Shown: positions 36,633-49,039 of the stretch, one piece after another
Layout: every line of letters begins with the position of its first letter
How positions within the stretch are numbered: position 1 is the first letter of the stretch
From: Agrypnia vestita
Lineage: Eukaryota > Arthropoda > Insecta > Trichoptera > Phryganeidae
Direction of reading: 5' to 3'
NCBI GenBank assembly: GCA_016648135.1
Contig: JADDOH010001529.1
Span: forward strand, 78,611-142,610
DNA: 64,000 nt
Notes under the pieces: generated by a model
Seen by the model: only the letters and a program-made list of their open reading frames with translations
Database searches by the model: none
Told to the model about the DNA's origin: nothing
Made by a program: the position numbers and the translations under genes

Positions 36633-38404
36633 AAATTAAATTTAAAATTAATTTTTATTATTGTAAGTATGTGAATTGTGAAGAATCTATTGAAAGAAAT
36701 TATTTAGGGATATTGATCATGCTACTACAAAATCCAATTAATTGTTCATGACATTTAACGAAAAATAATAAAAAATCAGAAATCTGTCGGCTATACAAAG
36801 TGCATAAATATTCCTCCTAAATCCGAATGACTGACTGACTGAGCTACGTTTCATTTTTAATCTATTTTACAAATTTTTGAATAAATACCCTTTTTTTAAT
36901 TTTTAATTTAAATCTATAAATACCTTCTTAATTTTCTCTTTTTATAAGCTCTACAATGCCGCAAAGAAAGGATTTTAAAGAAGTTCATTTTATTTTTGCA
37001 AACAAAACAAAACTTGAAGGTTAACAAATATTAAAGGATTCGGCTTCCATACCTACTATTGCCTAATAATCCAATGGTTATTTATTACCTTTGACTCAAA
37101 TATGTTTGCTATTTGGCACATGTCTACAAATTAACTTGAATATTCGTTGTATATGTGTAATTAACGTGGTAATTCTAATTCGTATTCGAATAAATTTTTC
37201 GTTGATTTGGATCTCATTCTATTTTATTTATCTTAACTAAATTTATCTATTATATATTAATTTAATTCCATTTATGTAAAATCTTCGAGTAATTCAGGAT
37301 TTAGTGACATTCATTTAATCCGAAATATCTCAAATTTTGTGTTAACTCCTTGACAAAAATTGATATCAAAGTAAGTACAAAGTAAGTCGTGTGACCTTCA
37401 TTATCAGGAATTATAACAATGCCTTTGAACCAGAAGTAGATTTTTAAGAGGTAGGTGTTTTTTTATATCGCAAATATTAAATCATAATAACGTATATTAG
37501 ATTCTACGGCCCTTTTGAATCTAGTATAATTACGTTTTTTTTGTAATTTCTTATTCTCAAAGAGTGCTCATTTTTCTCAAATAATATAATATATCTTGAA
37601 ATCCTTTGAGAAAAGACTCCTATGAATAAAGAATTATGAAATGTAAACAATACCACACGTTTTTAGATGTTCTAAGTAATTTGAAAACTTATACTTATGT
37701 ACTGTTTAATTATTTTAATTAATATGATTGATACTCAAATACATATTTAATTTGAAATAAATATTTTTATAACAACATAAATATTTCATAATCTCTTTCT
37801 ACTACGATTTTTACAAATAGAGCGTATGAATTGTACAACAAAATACTGAATTTCTTCAATAAATGCAAAATGATTTTGTTGCGACACTATTAATATAATT
37901 AAGATGAATATAAAACTAATTGTTTAAAATACCAACGTATTATAATTATTTTTCAACTTTTTTCATATAACCTTTTAATTATTTATTCATCTTTCATAGA
38001 TTTATTTTTATTGTGTTAATGTACTTGCATATATATTGTGATGAAATAATTACGCACTAAAAAAAATAATAAAAATCGCGATTAAGTTCAGTACTGCCCA
38101 TCACTACATGTGTGTCCCATCACTAGGCTTAACAAGTCTATGTAAACTCGCGCGCGGGAACAAAGGCTCTCTTTGTTATCAGGACCATCTAACCACCTAT
38201 TTAGAGGAGTTCAGGTACATCGGACGACTTGCCGACCTGGTAATATTCCTTCAGTGACCCTCGAGGTTTAGATTCTGCAGACCTAAAGGTATTTTATCTA
38301 ATATTGTTGTTTATTTTTTGCAGAACCCCTGTATCACTATGATGCTTTACTGCTATGGTGCTGCACATCTGTATATATATAGTATATAGTGACTGATCAG
38401 TCGC

Positions 38405-39110
38405 TTATTGCGCAAAAACAATATTAAAACAATTTACCGAACAAATAATAAAATAAATTCATCGCTAAGAAGCCCCAAAGACAACATAACTTTAGAATCT
38501 CACGGCGTTTATCAAATACCTTGCGCGAACTGTGATAAGTGTTATATCGGTCGGTCTAACAGAAAAATATCCTGCCGCGTGTCTGAGCATAAAGTATATA
38601 TTAAAAATAAAAAACTCACCTCATCCTTAGTTCATCATGTCCTTACGGAAGGACACAAAATAAATTTTAATAATGCCTCAACCATCGCAAATATTAATAA
38701 CGAAACATGCAGAATATATAGAGAAGCAATAGAAATACATAAAAATAAAAATAACATGAATTGCCGCGACGACTTATACTTGGAAATCCATTCTTAATGA
38801 CTGTAAAATCTTTTCAAAATCAGCCCCTAATAACCCGATTCCAAGTACAGACGCATTTCCGGAATTTCCAACAATAATAGAAGAATTACCAGGTCACAAT
38901 GTAAATTCAGCAATTAGCCTCGCATTAGGCTTCACTTGGATCTCGACTTTTGGAGTGAACGGGTGTGCTTGCCATCAATTCAAAATAAAACTCGAAATAC
39001 AAGGCGCAAAATCCCTTTGAAAATGGCCAGTGCTATCTGTCCGAAACGTTGGGTATAATATAACAGTCTTTCTCAAGACTTCAATACGCGGGTTATCCTA
39101 GAAAATAATC
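38405..39110 (+). mobile_element. Penelope-like element, 3' fragment with GIY-YIG endonuclease remnant
   Basis: The open frame 38408-38797 (129 residues) carries GVYQIPCANCDKCYIGRSNR followed by an Arg and SEHK. This is the GIY-YIG endonuclease fold (Y, then CYIG, then R, then H-K) with the extra Cys-rich CxxC insert of Penelope-like retroelements. The residues after it (HHVLTEGHKINF) fit the same domain. Downstream non-coding sequence includes CCGAAACGTTGG at about 39040, a type of tail seen in such elements. The RT domain is absent, so the copy is 5'-truncated. The frame itself is intact for 129 codons. Confidence 0.82.
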
Positions 39111-39111
39111 C

Positions 39112-39145
<34 letters not shown>

Positions 39146-39616
39146 TATAGAAAGCCGTCTTTCCCTAACCGCCAAGTTTTCTCCACAACCAGCCAAAACC
39201 ACTCACCGGTGGTTATGATGTTAGTTAGCCCTTGGTATCACATCAAAAATATGCGAGTTTGGTGGGGGTGGCTGTGCGTGAGTGGAAGTGGGTGACGAAA
39301 ATTACACATTTTTTATGTTATGGGAAGGCCGCAAATGCTTCAGATTGTTTCAAAATAAACACGCCGACTGTGTCGGTGAGTCTAAAAGGTTCCGGAAAAA
39401 ACCTGGAAGGAGGAGGTTCTAGAAAATTCCCGAAAGTTCTCTAAGGTTCTATACTGAGTGGCTGAATGTGACGGTGTGTCTAGAAAGTTCCTGTACATTC
39501 GATAAATTTCTTGAAAGTTGTGGAAGGAGAATGTTCTAGAAGGTTCGCTAAAGTTCTATGATGATCCAAACAGTGTACTAAAAAACTACGCGAGCGAAGC
39601 CGCGCGGGCACAGCTA
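39112..39616 (-). repeat. Repeat element with CTAGCTGTGCCCGCG-type end and (AT)n tail
   Basis: On the minus strand it starts AACTAGCTGTGCCCGCGCGG, CTTCGCTCGCG at about 39615 and ends in (AT)n at 39116-39141. Internal sequence is GC-richer with repeats of GAAAGTTCC and AAGGTTCTA. No intact protein is visible. Confidence 0.6.
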
Positions 39617-39746
39617 GTTATATAATAAAGTTGAATATTTGGTGAGTGTATTTTAATAATTTGCGATAAAAAGAAAAGTTTTTTGTAAAAAGATATGTTT
39701 TTAATAGCAGATAATATTATTGATGCACAGTAAATCAATTGCTTAC

Positions 39747-39865
39747 CGCTGCCTGGAACGTAAATGTTGAGGTTTAAGCACTCCTCGCTCTGATTGGTGA
39801 GAAATGGTACCATCTTTTTCATTTGCTCGTATTGTGCTGTCGGCATCATGGTTAATGCTATGGTT
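39747..39865 (-). CDS. Nlg: Neuroligin, internal exon (NQSEECLNLNIYVP)
   Basis: The second visible exon encodes about 40 residues ending NQSEECLNLNIYVPGSG. This is the highly conserved carboxylesterase signature region (E-x-C-L-x-L-N-I-Y). The Cys should pair with the Cys of PVCPQR in the preceding exon. Two N-glycosylation sequons are visible: NRT, built across the exon junction, and NQS. The acceptor is TACAG at 39870-39866 and the donor is GTAAGC at 39746-39741. It enters in phase 2 and leaves in phase 1, matching both neighbours. A 15.8-kb intron follows and a 17.4-kb intron precedes it. The reading frame is clean with no stop or frameshift, which supports a functional gene and not a pseudogene. 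Confidence 0.9.
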
Positions 39866-40769
39866 CTGTAAAAAATAATAAATAAATAAAATAGTTATAT
39901 AATTTGGATATTTTAAATAATAAATTTAAATCGGAATTTCCCAGAAAAATTGTCATAAAGATTAACAGAAAATCTTTCACGATTTAAATTATAAAGAAAA
40001 TCTCATCTGGGATCGGATAAATTTCCCTCATTAATTTGTAGAATTTATTATACATTTCACAATACACATCTACATAAGCTTTTTTATATTTTGTAAGTGA
40101 AATAATAATTGGGTTTCACTAAAAGTAGATACTTTACCAGAAAAGTGCGTAAAATTTTCAAAGGATTTTTCGAAAAATAAAGTAACTTTACGGTACTTAA
40201 AATTCATGCTTAATTTGAGTAAGAAATGCGTCTAAATATGCAGCAAACTTGGACAAAGGCAAAATTTCGTTATTTTCATTTTGAATTTTGGCCATCTTGC
40301 GTAGAAATGCGCGCCAGAGAGAAGAATTTGTCTTCAAGCATTGGGTCATTCCTGTTTATCACCGCAGTCAAATGACCCTCTAAGAAGAGAAACACATTCT
40401 TGGTGAGCGCATAAAACATTTCATCCGGTAAGCCCGAGGCAGCAGCCCTTCCAAACAAAGAATAAGGGAAGGAAACTCCCTTTGAAACGACTTTCAGTAC
40501 GGCTCGAGATTAAGTTCGGTACGTTTTGGGCTTGAGCCTTCAAACAAACCCTCGGATTACGCGATCTCCTTAAACTATTTTTTTATACTCAGATCCTCTT
40601 TCATTAAAATAGACACTCACACTTCAACAGATGTTTGAAAAACCAATATTTTTTTTATAATGGTTTAAAGCACTTAGTTTTACATATTATATTTATTTAT
40701 TTATTGAGTTTACTGATTATACGCTATTTTATATGAGAGGTGAACAAAAATAACAATAGGTATGATATT

Positions 40770-40945
40770 GGCGTCCCTTGTGGCCCAGTGTGTTTGACAC
40801 TGGCTCTCACACCGAGGGTTGCGGGTTTTGATTCCCGGTGAGGTCACGATTAATCTATGTAATTTACTCAAGCCTAGGTATTTTGTGATGTGGGACACTT
40901 CTGTAATTCGAGCTTTTGGCCTGTTGAAGCATAAATAGAATAATA
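40770..40945 (+). repeat. SINE family B (tRNA-related), complete copy
   Basis: Head GCGTCCCTTGTGGCCCAGTG, B-box-like GGTTTTGATTCCC, conserved body GGTGAGGTCACGATTAATC and ATTTTGTGATGTGG, and end CTTTTGGCCTGTTGAAGC. Four other copies lie to the right, all in the same orientation. Confidence 0.82.
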
Positions 40946-41448
40946 AATATTCTTTTTTATTAATATTATATAATATAAAAATTAATAAAAAACTTTTAGA
41001 AATCTGAATACAACTTTTTATGCGTGGGATGCAGTGGGTGTTACCCTGTTAAGAAACTAGCTTAACTTAACCTCTATCATTGTGTTTTGTATTTTGTTTC
41101 TTTATTTAGTTTCATTCAATCAGGAAAAATATTTTTTTAGAATAATTCATCTATTTTTATTTATCTATATCTTTGTTCATCCCCTAAGCCGAACACGGAC
41201 CTACTGATCTAAAGGAGCCACGACTTGGAGATGGAGAGATCATGCATTTGCTGATGTCGCAAGCGCTTGAGAGTGACTTGTTATCTAGCAATCAATAATT
41301 GCTTACACTCTGCCAGACCGTCGGTGTCGGTGTTTGAGTTTTCTGGTCATTGACTGAGTCATTATGGCTGAAGATATCAATCCTAATGACTCGGACTCTG
41401 TGATATGATCCGAAAAGTCGGCCAGAAAGGTCGTTAATATACCCAAGA

Positions 41449-41642
41449 GATACTTGTTGGTCTTGTGGTTAGGACACTCGCCTCGTGATCCAATGGTCGC
41501 GGGTTCGAATCTCAGCCCAGACTAGCAAGTTAGTCCTATTTTCATAGCACAAGCGTTTAGCTTAGTTTGAAAATAGTAAGAATATTGATGTGACACGTAT
41601 TCCGTGTTCGCATCTCTATTTATTTAAAAAAAAAAAAAAAAA
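41449..41642 (+). repeat. SINE family A, complete copy with long A tail
   Basis: The best-preserved copy. A box TGGTCTTGTGGTTAGGACAC, B box GGTTCGAATCTC, the shared body, and a long A-rich tail at about 41622-41642. The tail suggests it is among the younger insertions. Confidence 0.88.
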
Positions 41643-42559
41643 TAGCAGAGAGAACTTTTTGCAAAAATTTCTGAATAGCCGTGAAAACCTAAAAATTACT
41701 AGTCAAGTAGGTATGTACCTTTACTTTCACCAGATAAAATTTTAAATAATTTATGTTTCTAATTCGTTAATCAAATTTCTTGTTTTTTATTTGTACTTTT
41801 GATGTTTCCAGCATAACCCTCTGGTTGGAAATAATTATTAATTTCATAACTTTTACGTTTATCCTGACAAAAGTATCAAAACCAGTCAGTCCTTGGCCTT
41901 CCGTATCGTTTGCTTCCATAATTTTATAATAAAATATAATTCAATCGACAAAAATAATCGATGTGGTTTTTACAAATTTTGTATGTTTTCTGGAATATTG
42001 GGTCCTGATTTTTTCTTTATTTTAATTAAATTATTAAAATAAGAATCACTAATAGCTTAATGACTAATAGTATTATCTCTCCGACAGCAAATACCTTAAC
42101 AAATGTGATGAATTTATCATCATTGTGAGAATGTCTGTTACACTGTTTTCTCGGTGCGATGAAAGCCTAAGCCCCCATACTGCCGGCGGTGCTTTCTGTT
42201 CCAGGGAATGTGGCCACCATTATGGTGACTTAAATTCCATTCAATGGTTGGAACATCCATCTAATATCCCTTTTGTGTGTCGCGGATAAAACAGTAGTGA
42301 ATTCCCTAATATTTTTTTGGTGACTTCCAATATTGTCGGAGCTTTTAACATTGGTCGGCGAATACGCGGATTTGTTTACATGGGCTGAGTAACATTGCCG
42401 ATACATATTTCGTGCTTTTTTAACTTTTGTATTTGTATGATGTATTGAACAGAGCGTATTTTAATTAAATAAAAATTAAATACCTACGCTTAAATAAATA
42501 TAGACACCATCAAAACTCGAACCCCGAACGTACTCATGTTACTCATTTATCTATTACTA

Positions 42560-43092
42560 ACTAGTGCACGCAGCTTCGCCCGCATGGAATCAGTTTAAGG
42601 CCTTAAGAGTATCAGTGAAAAATCAATATAATCTAAACTACTCGTCCAAACAATGTTGTATAAAAGGCAATTTTTATCTACATAAAATTTTCCTGGCGAT
42701 GAGAAAATTTATTTTGTTAAGAATTTAACATTACATACTTAAATTACCCCCGACATATTGAAATTGATTTTAAATATATATTTTATTCATATTTTATCAA
42801 TTTGTAAAGTAATCTTAACGTATAGATATTTGTCGTCATTTAAAATTATTTTTATATAGGCCTTTTAAGGTTCTACAACTTTTTTTTAGAAAGCATTAAT
42901 TTATCTCTTACTGTTAAGGCAGCATTCGCTCGACCGTTTTTTTCGTTGACTTTGTTGTAAAAAAGGTCACTACGAAAAGCCCATTATTTTAACAAGATAA
43001 TATATAGTTTGTATCTACCCTGAAAGTCCATTATAAATATTCCATTATAAACAAACTCACAAATTTTTCCTCTTTATATATTAGTATAGATT
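42560..43092 (+). repeat. Repeat element with CAGCTTCGCCCGC-type start
   Basis: Begins TAGTGCACGCAGCTTCGCCC, GCATGG and ends TATATTAGTATAGAT, start and end motifs of a dispersed repeat like the one at 39112-39616. No ORF. Confidence 0.5.
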
Positions 43093-43599
43093 TCAAAAGA
43101 CAGTTTTTTTGTATTGTTTTAAGTGTTTCGTTAAATTGTTTTGATTATAACGTTGGTAATTATGTTTGAAAAATAATTACTTCGCGTATAAATTGTTTAT
43201 TTTTACTAAAAATTATCGTATTCTTGGGACGACAAGACGCGTTGGACCATAAAAAGCCAAATTTATCAGTCAATTTTTTGAAAAAAAAACTGCACAGTGA
43301 GGCCAAAACATGCATACCTACTTAAAATCGTAATAATATATTGTTATAACTAGTAATCCCCGAGAGTAATTTTTATTGGATTTATTTTTATTGGAATCCA
43401 ATTCATTTTCTTGAGAATTGCAAATTTTTAATAATAAAAGTTCAAACTATAAGACACACTTTGGACCATATTTTTGTTGAATTTTCAATGTTAAAAAGTG
43501 CGTCTTATATTCCTTAAAATACGTCATTACTTTTATCGTAAATGGTTTTTATAAAGTTTTTTTTTTATTAATTATACAAAAAAAATATAGGAATCAAGA

Positions 43600-44050
43600 A
43601 ATCGTAAGCCATAGGACACCCAAAAAGACTTCCATACCTACTTTCCCATATATTTATTTATTTATTTTATTGTTTATTTACATTAAGATTAGTTGATACA
43701 AGATACTAATAACTGCCACACTAGGTAAAAACCTGTTCTGTGGCAGTTATTCTCATATGGTATTTATTTAGTGAATAAAAATGACAATTGAAAAATCTTA
43801 ATCTAAAAGAAAATAAAAAGAAAAAATATACATATAAAATCAAGATAAAAATTTAAAGTAAATCATAGGAATAAATCTAAGAGAAAAGAAAAGAAAATAT
43901 ACATATAAAATTAAGATAAAAATTTAAGTACAAAAATAAATATTATATTATAATATACTATAAATTATATAAAAAAGTAACTTCGTCTCTATGAGACATC
44001 TGTAATACAACTTGATTAATGATGTCTCCCTGGAGATAAAATATAGTATT
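43600..44050. repeat. Foldback element, family C, copy with AT-rich insertion
   Basis: Left: AGGACACCCAAAAAGACTTC, CATACCTACTTTCCC. Right: TAACTTCGTCTCTATGAGAC, ATCTGTAATAC, and GTCTCCCTGGAGATAAAAT. The middle is filled with AT-rich low-complexity sequence, including a TATT-repeat at 43663-43685. Confidence 0.55.
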
Positions 44051-44819
44051 GTTGTTGAAAAATTTGAACATATTTAAAATATTCTGAATATATAAATCGA
44101 TAGCCTATACATGTATGGTTCTACACCATCTTATAAAAACCTTTTAACCTTCCTATTATAAGTTATTTTTATATATACATACTCTCTTTTGGAAAAAAAA
44201 GGTATGTATATTTGTTCTGCAACTAAGACTAAACTGATATTTTGAGCGTCAATGTTTAAATATTTATTTCTCGTTTTCTTTGTCACTGTCTGCTTAGTTC
44301 GTCACCCATCCTGATGTAAACTATTAGTAGTTTCAACATAATTGTTTAAAAATAAAATTACTGTCAGAATTTCGGTCTTACAAAAGTTAATTCGAAGCAA
44401 AATTTCCAATAATATCTTGTTTGTTCCAAGATCTCGATTATTTTATTTACTTTCATCATTCTGACGTTTAAAATCTCATTGCAGGATCCATAATCAAATT
44501 TTACGGCCTACGTGGAGTATAAATTTAATGTAGCTGACTGCTTGGCCATACTATATCGATGTCAACACGTGTGGAACCACAAACGTAGGCCAATAACGAA
44601 GTTGGAGGTATGCGGCACAATATACCAAAAAACTTACCACAAAACTTTCCGAGAGGTCGTGAATTCCTGACAACTTCTTCAAACTCCGGCCATAAAAAAA
44701 TAGCGCAAAATTTTTTGGCTCAGTTTCTACGGTAAACCAGATATGTATGTATGGTCATCATGGAGGATATTTAAGGCTTATTTTTTTCTTAAACTTAACT
44801 AATCTTATAGTTTTTCACC

Positions 44820-45260
44820 AAAAATAAACAAGGTGTAACAGAGCTAATCCACAACAATTTACACGGAAATTTCTACCTAAATTATTATCAGAAAATGTTA
44901 AAAATTATTTCGCTCTCATACTAATCAAATAAAATGATTTAAACCTTGCTAAAGAATCAAATTTCTGCAAGGTTTTAATAATTTTATTTGACTTGTATTA
45001 AAGAGAATCAACTTTTAGTATTCGATAAAAGTTACCGTAATGACAATCTAACAAATTATAGTTTAAACGAATATTTAAGCCAGAAAATTAAAAAAAAATG
45101 CAAATTTTGAATTCGTTCTCCATAACTATTGATACGAGGACATTGTTGCTAGAACATTTTCGAATTTTAATTAACAAGTAGAAATCTATCTATAAAGTTT
45201 TAATGGACTTACTCGGTTATATCTTGTATACAGGGTTATTTTGAAAACATTTATAACCTC
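44820..45260 (+). repeat. Diverged repeat related to 15415-15930
   Basis: Shares the opening CACAACAATTTACAC with the copy at 15415. It ends near ATATCTTGTATACAGGGTTA. It holds no ORF. Confidence 0.4.
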
Positions 45261-46425
45261 GCAGGACTATATTCCTGCCTTGATTATGAGGCAAAAGTAT
45301 TCAATCTATCATGACCTAATAGCAATATTTGGATTGTATTTTTTTCAACATTTTTGACTTATTTTTTGTAAAACGTTGGACTATCATTACAGTAACTTAT
45401 ATCGATTACGAAAAATTCATTAGTTTCAATACAAGTTAAATAAAATGATAAAATGATAAAATTAAAAATGAGAGAAAGAACGAAGAAAATAAATATAGAA
45501 TGTAATACTATGATTTGGCACATGTAAGTACATCGACATATTGAAAATCGATGGTAACATTTAAATCAAAATATTTTAATTGTATGTACGATCCTTGACA
45601 ATGTAAAGGTTTAAACACGGATTATTTGATTTGCTTACGATATTTCAAGTCAAATTACTAGCCTGTAAATGAAATAAGCAATTTCCCATTCAAAGACTAT
45701 ATGTGTACCATGTGGTGGGTTACAAACATATTCACTTTGATATATTATGTTCGGTAGTTAACTACCTTTCCTTAATATGCTAACGCCAGCCTTGAGCCTT
45801 TGATCATAAATTTAATCCCCAAATAATAATGAAAATACCCCAAATACCTTCTCAATCGATTAACCTATGTCAAATTATGTGCACAAACGGAGAGAAATCT
45901 GAAATATTGTCAATGCTCCCAATTTGCTTAGAAGTTGTGTTACAGAAATGTGTTCACTCTTAAGAAATGAAAAGAATGAATTTTGTAAATGGTATAAACA
46001 TTATAGCCATGCTTAAATAAATTCAAAAGACTGATTTTTTTGTCCTTGACTATTCTTTTTGGTGTGTTAAAGTAAGGTATTATATCTCAAAATATATTTT
46101 TTTATTCTCTGAACCGAGTATGATATTCAAATACTTTTATATATTACTGATGTATTTAAATAATGTTAGATGTAAAGTATTGTAAGGGTGGATGGTGTTT
46201 TGTGGAAAAGTGAGTTTAAATAGTACTTCATACATGTTGGAGAGGTAGGAAAGTAATAGGTATGACAGATTTTGAAATAACCTTGTATAATGTAGGTAAA
46301 CGTCTACTATTACCGAAAATAACATTATATCAGTAATTGACCAAGTTTTTACGCAAATAATTGCATTTTCATCTACCTATTTTTAATTTCGCGCAAAAAT
46401 GCCCGCAGCTGTCATGGCATCTACG

Positions 46426-46503
46426 TGACGTCAAGCCTAAGTAAACGTTGCATAGTGTCTATGACAACAGTATCACGACGATAGTTACTTAGGCGTGACG
46501 TCA
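46426..46503. repeat. Inverted repeat carrying CRE-like TGACGTCA
   Basis: TGACGTCAAGCCTAAGTAA at 46426-46444 is mirrored by TTACTTAGGCGTGACGTCA at 46485-46503, with one mismatch and a 40-bp spacer. Both arms carry the palindrome TGACGTCA or a close variant. Confidence 0.8.
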
Positions 46504-46539
46504 TTCGTTCTGACTGGTCTTTCAGTTAAAGTGACCGAA

Positions 46540-46760
46540 TACAGAATTATATAATTTTATTTAATTGAAAATCTTATTAATCTCAATGTGCATATTAAAA
46601 CTGGAAGATTTTCAACAACTGTGACTATTGCGATATGTAGTGTGAATTAAAAAAAGGTGCTCCGATTAAATTCGGGTCCAGTGAATTTATTAAAATAATT
46701 GATAAAACGATAATTTTTTTCCAGTATTTCATTTGCCTCTCAGAGCCACGATCCCGTAAT
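46540..46760 (+). repeat. LTR-like 3' fragment preceding the unknown ORF
   Basis: Ends CCAGTATTTCATTTGCCTCT, CAGAGCCACG, matching the ends at 7225 and 13995. Upstream AT-rich sequence is only loosely alike. The ORF at 46887 follows about 130 bp later. Confidence 0.4.
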
Positions 46761-46886
46761 AATAAAAATGAAGAGGGATCCACCGCATATACAGTGCTGT
46801 TTTATGAGTAATAGCTCCCATATCGACCCTGCACTTTCGCCACCCAGTTCGGCATTATTTAAATAAACCGCCGACGCAACGGTTAG

Positions 46887-47270
46887 GTGGACGCAGATGG
46901 CGTGGCCAGGCGATCATCATATAGTTCAGTAAAATATCAGTTTATGATTCATTGTGTAGACCAGCGTTACCCAACTATCCATTCGGCATACCGTGAATTA
47001 ATTATGGAGACCCTACGGTACCTTAGCATAAAAACTTATTTCTCATTAAATAAAAAAATAGGTATTGTAAATAACATTAATCACGTTAAAATGCTTTTGA
47101 GCAGAGCTTCTCCAAAGCTGAAGGACGGAGTAATTGAATTTCAAATCCTTTTAATGAACAATACTCCGGACACATTATTATTAATTAAGGAAAAAGATGA
47201 ATTGATTAAAATTTCAAGTGATCTTACTTTAAAGACCGAATTCCAAAGAAGATTTCTATTTTGTTTTTGA
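46887..47270 (+). CDS. Hypothetical ORF, 127 codons, unknown
   Basis: I do not recognise this frame. It is open for 127 codons to a TGA at 47268-47270, in a region where most frames close quickly. It predicts a mixed polar and hydrophobic, probably helical protein: YQFMIHCVDQRYPTIHSAYR near the start, then ETLRYLSIK and later DGVIEFQILLMNNTPDTLLL. There is no signal peptide, membrane segment or metal-binding motif. It follows LTR-like sequence at about 46540-46760, so it may be a retroelement gag-type leftover and not a host gene. The ATG is not supported by anything specific. Confidence 0.3.
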   Translation: MDADGVARRSSYSSVKYQFMIHCVDQRYPTIHSAYRELIMETLRYLSIKTYFSLNKKIGIVNNINHVKMLLSRASPKLKDGVIEFQILLMNNTPDTLLLIKEKDELIKISSDLTLKTEFQRRFLFCF

Positions 47271-47324
47271 TTTTGATACTAGCAGCATTCTGACCGGGCA
47301 CTTAAGTTTCAGATTACAAGTACG

Positions 47325-47495
47325 GAGCTGATTGTGGGGGTATGACACTGGCTTCTCACACCGAGGGTTCCGGGTTCAATTCCCGCTGAGGTAACAATTA
47401 ATCTATATGATTTACTCAATCCCGAGTCTTTTGTGACATGTTTCGCTTCTGCAATTGGGCCCCTTGGTCTGTCGAAGAGTAAAAAATGTAACAAA
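47325..47495 (+). repeat. SINE family B, copy
   Basis: Shares TATGACACTGGCTTCTCACACC, then GGGTTCAATTCCCGCTGAGG, CTTTTGTGACATGTTTCGC and CTTGGTCTGTCGAAG with the family. Confidence 0.8.
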
Positions 47496-47629
47496 AAATA
47501 ATAAAAAATACCTTATTAAATGAATAATGTACACTACTCAAAATATGCGCAAGAACATTAATTACTAACTATTTTTAAATATTTTTAATATTAAAATTTA
47601 TTTTTATCCTACCTTACCTAATTTCTTTA

Positions 47630-47682
47630 CGTCTATCTATCTATCTAGCTATCTATCTTTCTATCTATCTATCATCTATCAT
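47630..47682 (+). repeat. (CTAT)n microsatellite
   Basis: About 13 CTAT-like units with occasional CTAG or CTTT variants. Confidence 0.95.
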
Positions 47683-47689
47683 ATGTCTC

Positions 47690-48000
47690 TATACCACCTA
47701 AGATCACAAGTGAACATAATTCTGTGACGCAACATTGAATTAATCCTTGATTAATAACTGAATATTGATTCATTACTGCAATGCAAGATATAAATAAACT
47801 TAACTTAATTATTGTTATTTAATTTATTATGTTCTACTCACTACTGTTACTATTGATGTCTTTTATTTTAACATACTTATATTATTATTATGTACTACTT
47901 CAAAATTATTTATATGTGAGATATGTTAGGATATAAGTTAATATGTTAATAACTCAATATTTACACTCTCATATATTCATATATATATATATCATTTTCT
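47690..48000 (+). repeat. Dispersed repeat related to 6480-6840
   Basis: Second, diverged copy of the repeat at 6480. It is preceded by a CTAT-type microsatellite. Confidence 0.5.
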
Positions 48001-48654
48001 TATATCTGTTAATATGTCGAAACTTTCGGGATATGAATTCAAAATATACTGAATTATTTAGTTCCACACATAATGTTTTGTGGGCTAATACGTGATTTCA
48101 CTCAAACGTATTGCATTCCATCTAGTCATTTAAAAGTTTTTACAATAATTTTTTTGCTTTCCTGTTTAAACCTTCTTATATCCATCTTAGTGATACAAGT
48201 TAAAAAACTAACTTATTAACTAACAAGAAAGTTCACTAACTAGAATAATTGTGATTTCAAAATGATATTTTCCTACACAAATCTTTGACAAGTAAGACTT
48301 TTTGCGCCAACAATTATAACAAATATAAATTAACATCATCTTCATAAAATCCAAACAATTGTGTAATATGAGGAGTAAAAATCAAATGCAAAATAGACTC
48401 CCAAATGGTACGTAGGTCAAATAAGGTTGGGATATCGACTATATCGGACATCGAGAAATAACGAATAAATTCATACCATCATACATACCTCGTAAAAAAC
48501 TAAATTACTTTTCTTCCAATTAAATATACGAGTACCTTCATGTAACATAGAATAACTTATACTCGAAAAGAGCTCAGCAGAAATTACTCTAACAAAATAG
48601 ACATTATTACTTAATTACACAATAATTTTATATATTCTGAAAAAACGGGGTCTG

Positions 48655-49025
48655 CCATTGATTTTCATATCTTTCACTTATTTTGAAAAATCTTTCCTTA
48701 ACTTCTCCCAGAAATTCCACATCAGCTTTTTTGTTATTTTTTGGTGGATAACAATCTTCGAGGGTTGTTGGTGTCTGTTTAAAGACTTTAGCCTTTAGAT
48801 GTCCTCAGAGAAAAAAAATCACTTGCTGCAACATCAGGTGACCGTGCAGGTCATAGTATGTCACCTCGCTATGAAATAAGACATTCGGGAAATATCTCTT
48901 TAAGAAAATTTATCGATTTTTTCAATGTGTGAACAGTGGCCCCATCTTTTTGAAATCATACATTTATAGCATTATTTATATGTAAGTTCTTAGAAAACAA
49001 TTCATGGATTTTGTCGACAGAGGAT
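48655..49025 (-). pseudogene. Decayed DDE transposase fragment (IS630/Tc1/mariner-related)
   Basis: The minus strand from about 49022 reads a frame with WFQKDGATVHTLKKSINFLK, then a stretch ending WPARSPDVAASDFF. These match the second and third acidic-motif regions of the DDE_3 transposase family (QDGA and SPDL/xxD blocks). After that the frame is broken by stops. Neither end of the transposon is recognised. It lies immediately left of the foldback element at 49040-49710. Confidence 0.65.
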
Positions 49026-49039
49026 AATCACTAATTAAA

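Larger units (their letters stand above)
23962..39746 (-). other. Neuroligin intron, 15.8 kb, transposon-rich
   Basis: Contains the mariner, LINE and Gypsy fragments, the tandem array, the TIR element and the Penelope-like fragment listed separately. The stretches 32160-33600, 34560-36450 and 36640-38050 are AT-rich with no supported gene. A GC-richer patch at 31170-31560 is noted under findings. Confidence 0.8.

Noticed and set aside
47630..47682. CRISPR-like short repeat array
   Set aside because: A simple CTAT microsatellite without spacers, in a eukaryotic genome.
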